From Rhizobium cauense (GTDB lineage: Bacteria > Pseudomonadota > Alphaproteobacteria > Rhizobiales > Rhizobiaceae): a DNA stretch of 64,000 nucleotides. Of this stretch, positions 63,377 through 64,000 are shown one piece after another. Every line of letters begins with the position of its first letter. Position 1 is the stretch's first letter. The position numbers were made by a program, and so were the translations under genes. The DNA lies in contig NZ_JAEUAT010000008.1 of NCBI RefSeq assembly GCF_019511525.1, positions 124,001 through 188,000 on the forward strand, written 5' to 3'. Under the pieces are notes generated by a model. That model was not told the origin of the DNA and did no database searches. It was given only the letters and a program-made list of their open reading frames with translations.

Positions 63377-64000
63377 TCAACCCAAATTTGGACTCGGGTT
63401 CAGCCTGTCGGAGGCGCGTCGGCGCGCTATTTCGGGCACGACTTCAACCAGAAGCATAGCGGTAAACATCAGCGCGCAGCCGGCATAGCCGAGCGGCGGC
63501 ATGGTTTCACCCAGCAGCAGCGCGCCAAGGGAGGCGCCGAAAAGCGCTTCCGAGGAGAGGAAGATGGCTGCCTGCGACGACGTCGTGTAGCGCTGGCCGA
63601 TGATCTGCAGCGAAAAGGCGACGCCCGAAGAGAAGATGCCGACATAAAGGATCTCGGGGGCTGCCGCCCAGACCGCAGCCCAGCTGATCGGCTCGATGAC
63701 GACGGCAACGGCAAGCGCGCATATGCCGGTAATGGCAAATTGAGCGGTAGACAGGGCAAGCGGACGGCCGGTTTCCGAAACGGTTATGCCTGCGAGGGTG
63801 ATTTGTCCGGCCCAGAAAATCGCGCAGACGACCGTCAACAGGTCTCCGGTGGTCAATGCAGATAACTGGCCGCCTGACAGCAGATAGATGCCGGATACGG
63901 CCATGATTGCGCCCGGCCAGATGATCCAGTGGGGAGATCGCCGCAAGAAGACGACCGCGATCAATGGCACGATCACGACGTAAAGGCCCGTGATGAAGCT
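63377..64000 (-). CDS. DMT (EamA) transporter, C-terminal part (5' end outside window)
   Basis: The last 207 residues of a drug/metabolite exporter are present. They contain about six membrane segments and the second EamA repeat with FSSGVAFSLQIIGQRYTTSSQAAIFLSSEALFGASLGALLLGE (quoted in part). The frame stays open to the last base of the window. The gene points away from the cold-shock region and its stop lies 465 bases from it. The substrate is unknown. Confidence 0.85.
   Translation of the reverse strand, partial: SFITGLYVVIVPLIAVVFLRRSPHWIIWPGAIMAVSGIYLLSGGQLSALTTGDLLTVVCAIFWAGQITLAGITVSETGRPLALSTAQFAITGICALAVAVVIEPISWAAVWAAAPEILYVGIFSSGVAFSLQIIGQRYTTSSQAAIFLSSEALFGASLGALLLGETMPPLGYAGCALMFTAMLLVEVVPEIARRRASDRLNPSPNLG

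Noticed and set aside
1-64000. CRISPR array, prophage, transposase, rRNA or tRNA gene
   Set aside because: No regularly spaced repeats, phage or transposase genes, or tRNA-like cloverleaf with TTCGANTC arm were found on either strand by eye.

Overview
This 64 kb window is an ordinary, gene-dense chromosomal stretch from an alphaproteobacterium of the order Rhizobiales, most likely family Rhizobiaceae (Ensifer/Sinorhizobium or a close relative). Reasons are the high GC content, rhizobial-type promoters (TTGxxx, 16-18 nt, CTATAx), a stand-alone ClpS2-type adaptor, petABC next to a TrmL methyltransferase and apt, a BA14K-type protein, a PetP/PetR-like regulator pair and a long palindromic intergenic element resembling rhizobial RIME mosaics. 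I see no prophage, insertion sequence, CRISPR array, rRNA or tRNA gene.

Layout. 0-3.2 kb: the end of a benzoate-type transporter, then leuA preceded by its own promoter and a probable leucine leader peptide, then a palindromic repeat. 3.2-10.1 kb: an ECF sigma factor with its membrane anti-sigma factor, a TPR protein, a phosphoesterase, a Nudix protein, a glutathione transferase, an acetyltransferase and an MFS transporter. 10.1-12.2 kb: phoX with a candidate Pho box. 12.2-19.5 kb: a five-gene minus-strand operon of MoxR ATPase, DUF58, two large membrane VWA/DUF4159-type proteins and an acetyltransferase. 19.6-26.5 kb: DUF1285, CoA pyrophosphatase and CCA-adding enzyme in one operon, small proteins, hemF, a Na/phosphate cotransporter and trmL. 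26.8-32 kb: two paralogous ABC exporters separated by an orphan ribbon-helix-helix gene, and an EEP-family hydrolase.

32.2-35.7 kb: petABC (cytochrome bc1) and apt. 35.7-43.4 kb: two MaoC dehydratases, ychF, clpS, an acetyltransferase, pth, a periplasmic binding protein paired with a membrane GGDEF-EAL protein, and rplY. 43.7-49.7 kb: an MHYT-GGDEF-EAL protein, a DUF2125 protein, a Kazal-like lipoprotein, prs and a second lipoprotein. 49.8-54 kb: an lgt-MidA-pgeF-M24 operon, divergent from ubiK. 54.8-56.5 kb: ybjN-like, proC and a tRNA-binding-domain protein. 56.5-59.7 kb: a MarR - OmpR-type regulator - histidine kinase - DUF1349 operon. 60-64 kb: small envelope proteins, an MBL-fold hydrolase, a cold-shock protein and the C-terminal part of a DMT exporter.

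No wholly new multigene system is obvious. The best leads are (i) the leuA leader, which looks essentially leaderless, carries a Leu run and has mutually exclusive pairing segments but no U-tract; (ii) the periplasmic binding protein with no ABC permease that appears co-transcribed with a GGDEF-EAL sensor, an arrangement like NspS/MbaA; (iii) the Kazal-like lipoprotein; (iv) the metal-ligand-less M24 protein; and (v) the MoxR/DUF58/DUF4159 membrane operon. Coordinates use starts chosen from Shine-Dalgarno sites, family starts and overlaps; all functional names rest on motif recognition, not on searches.
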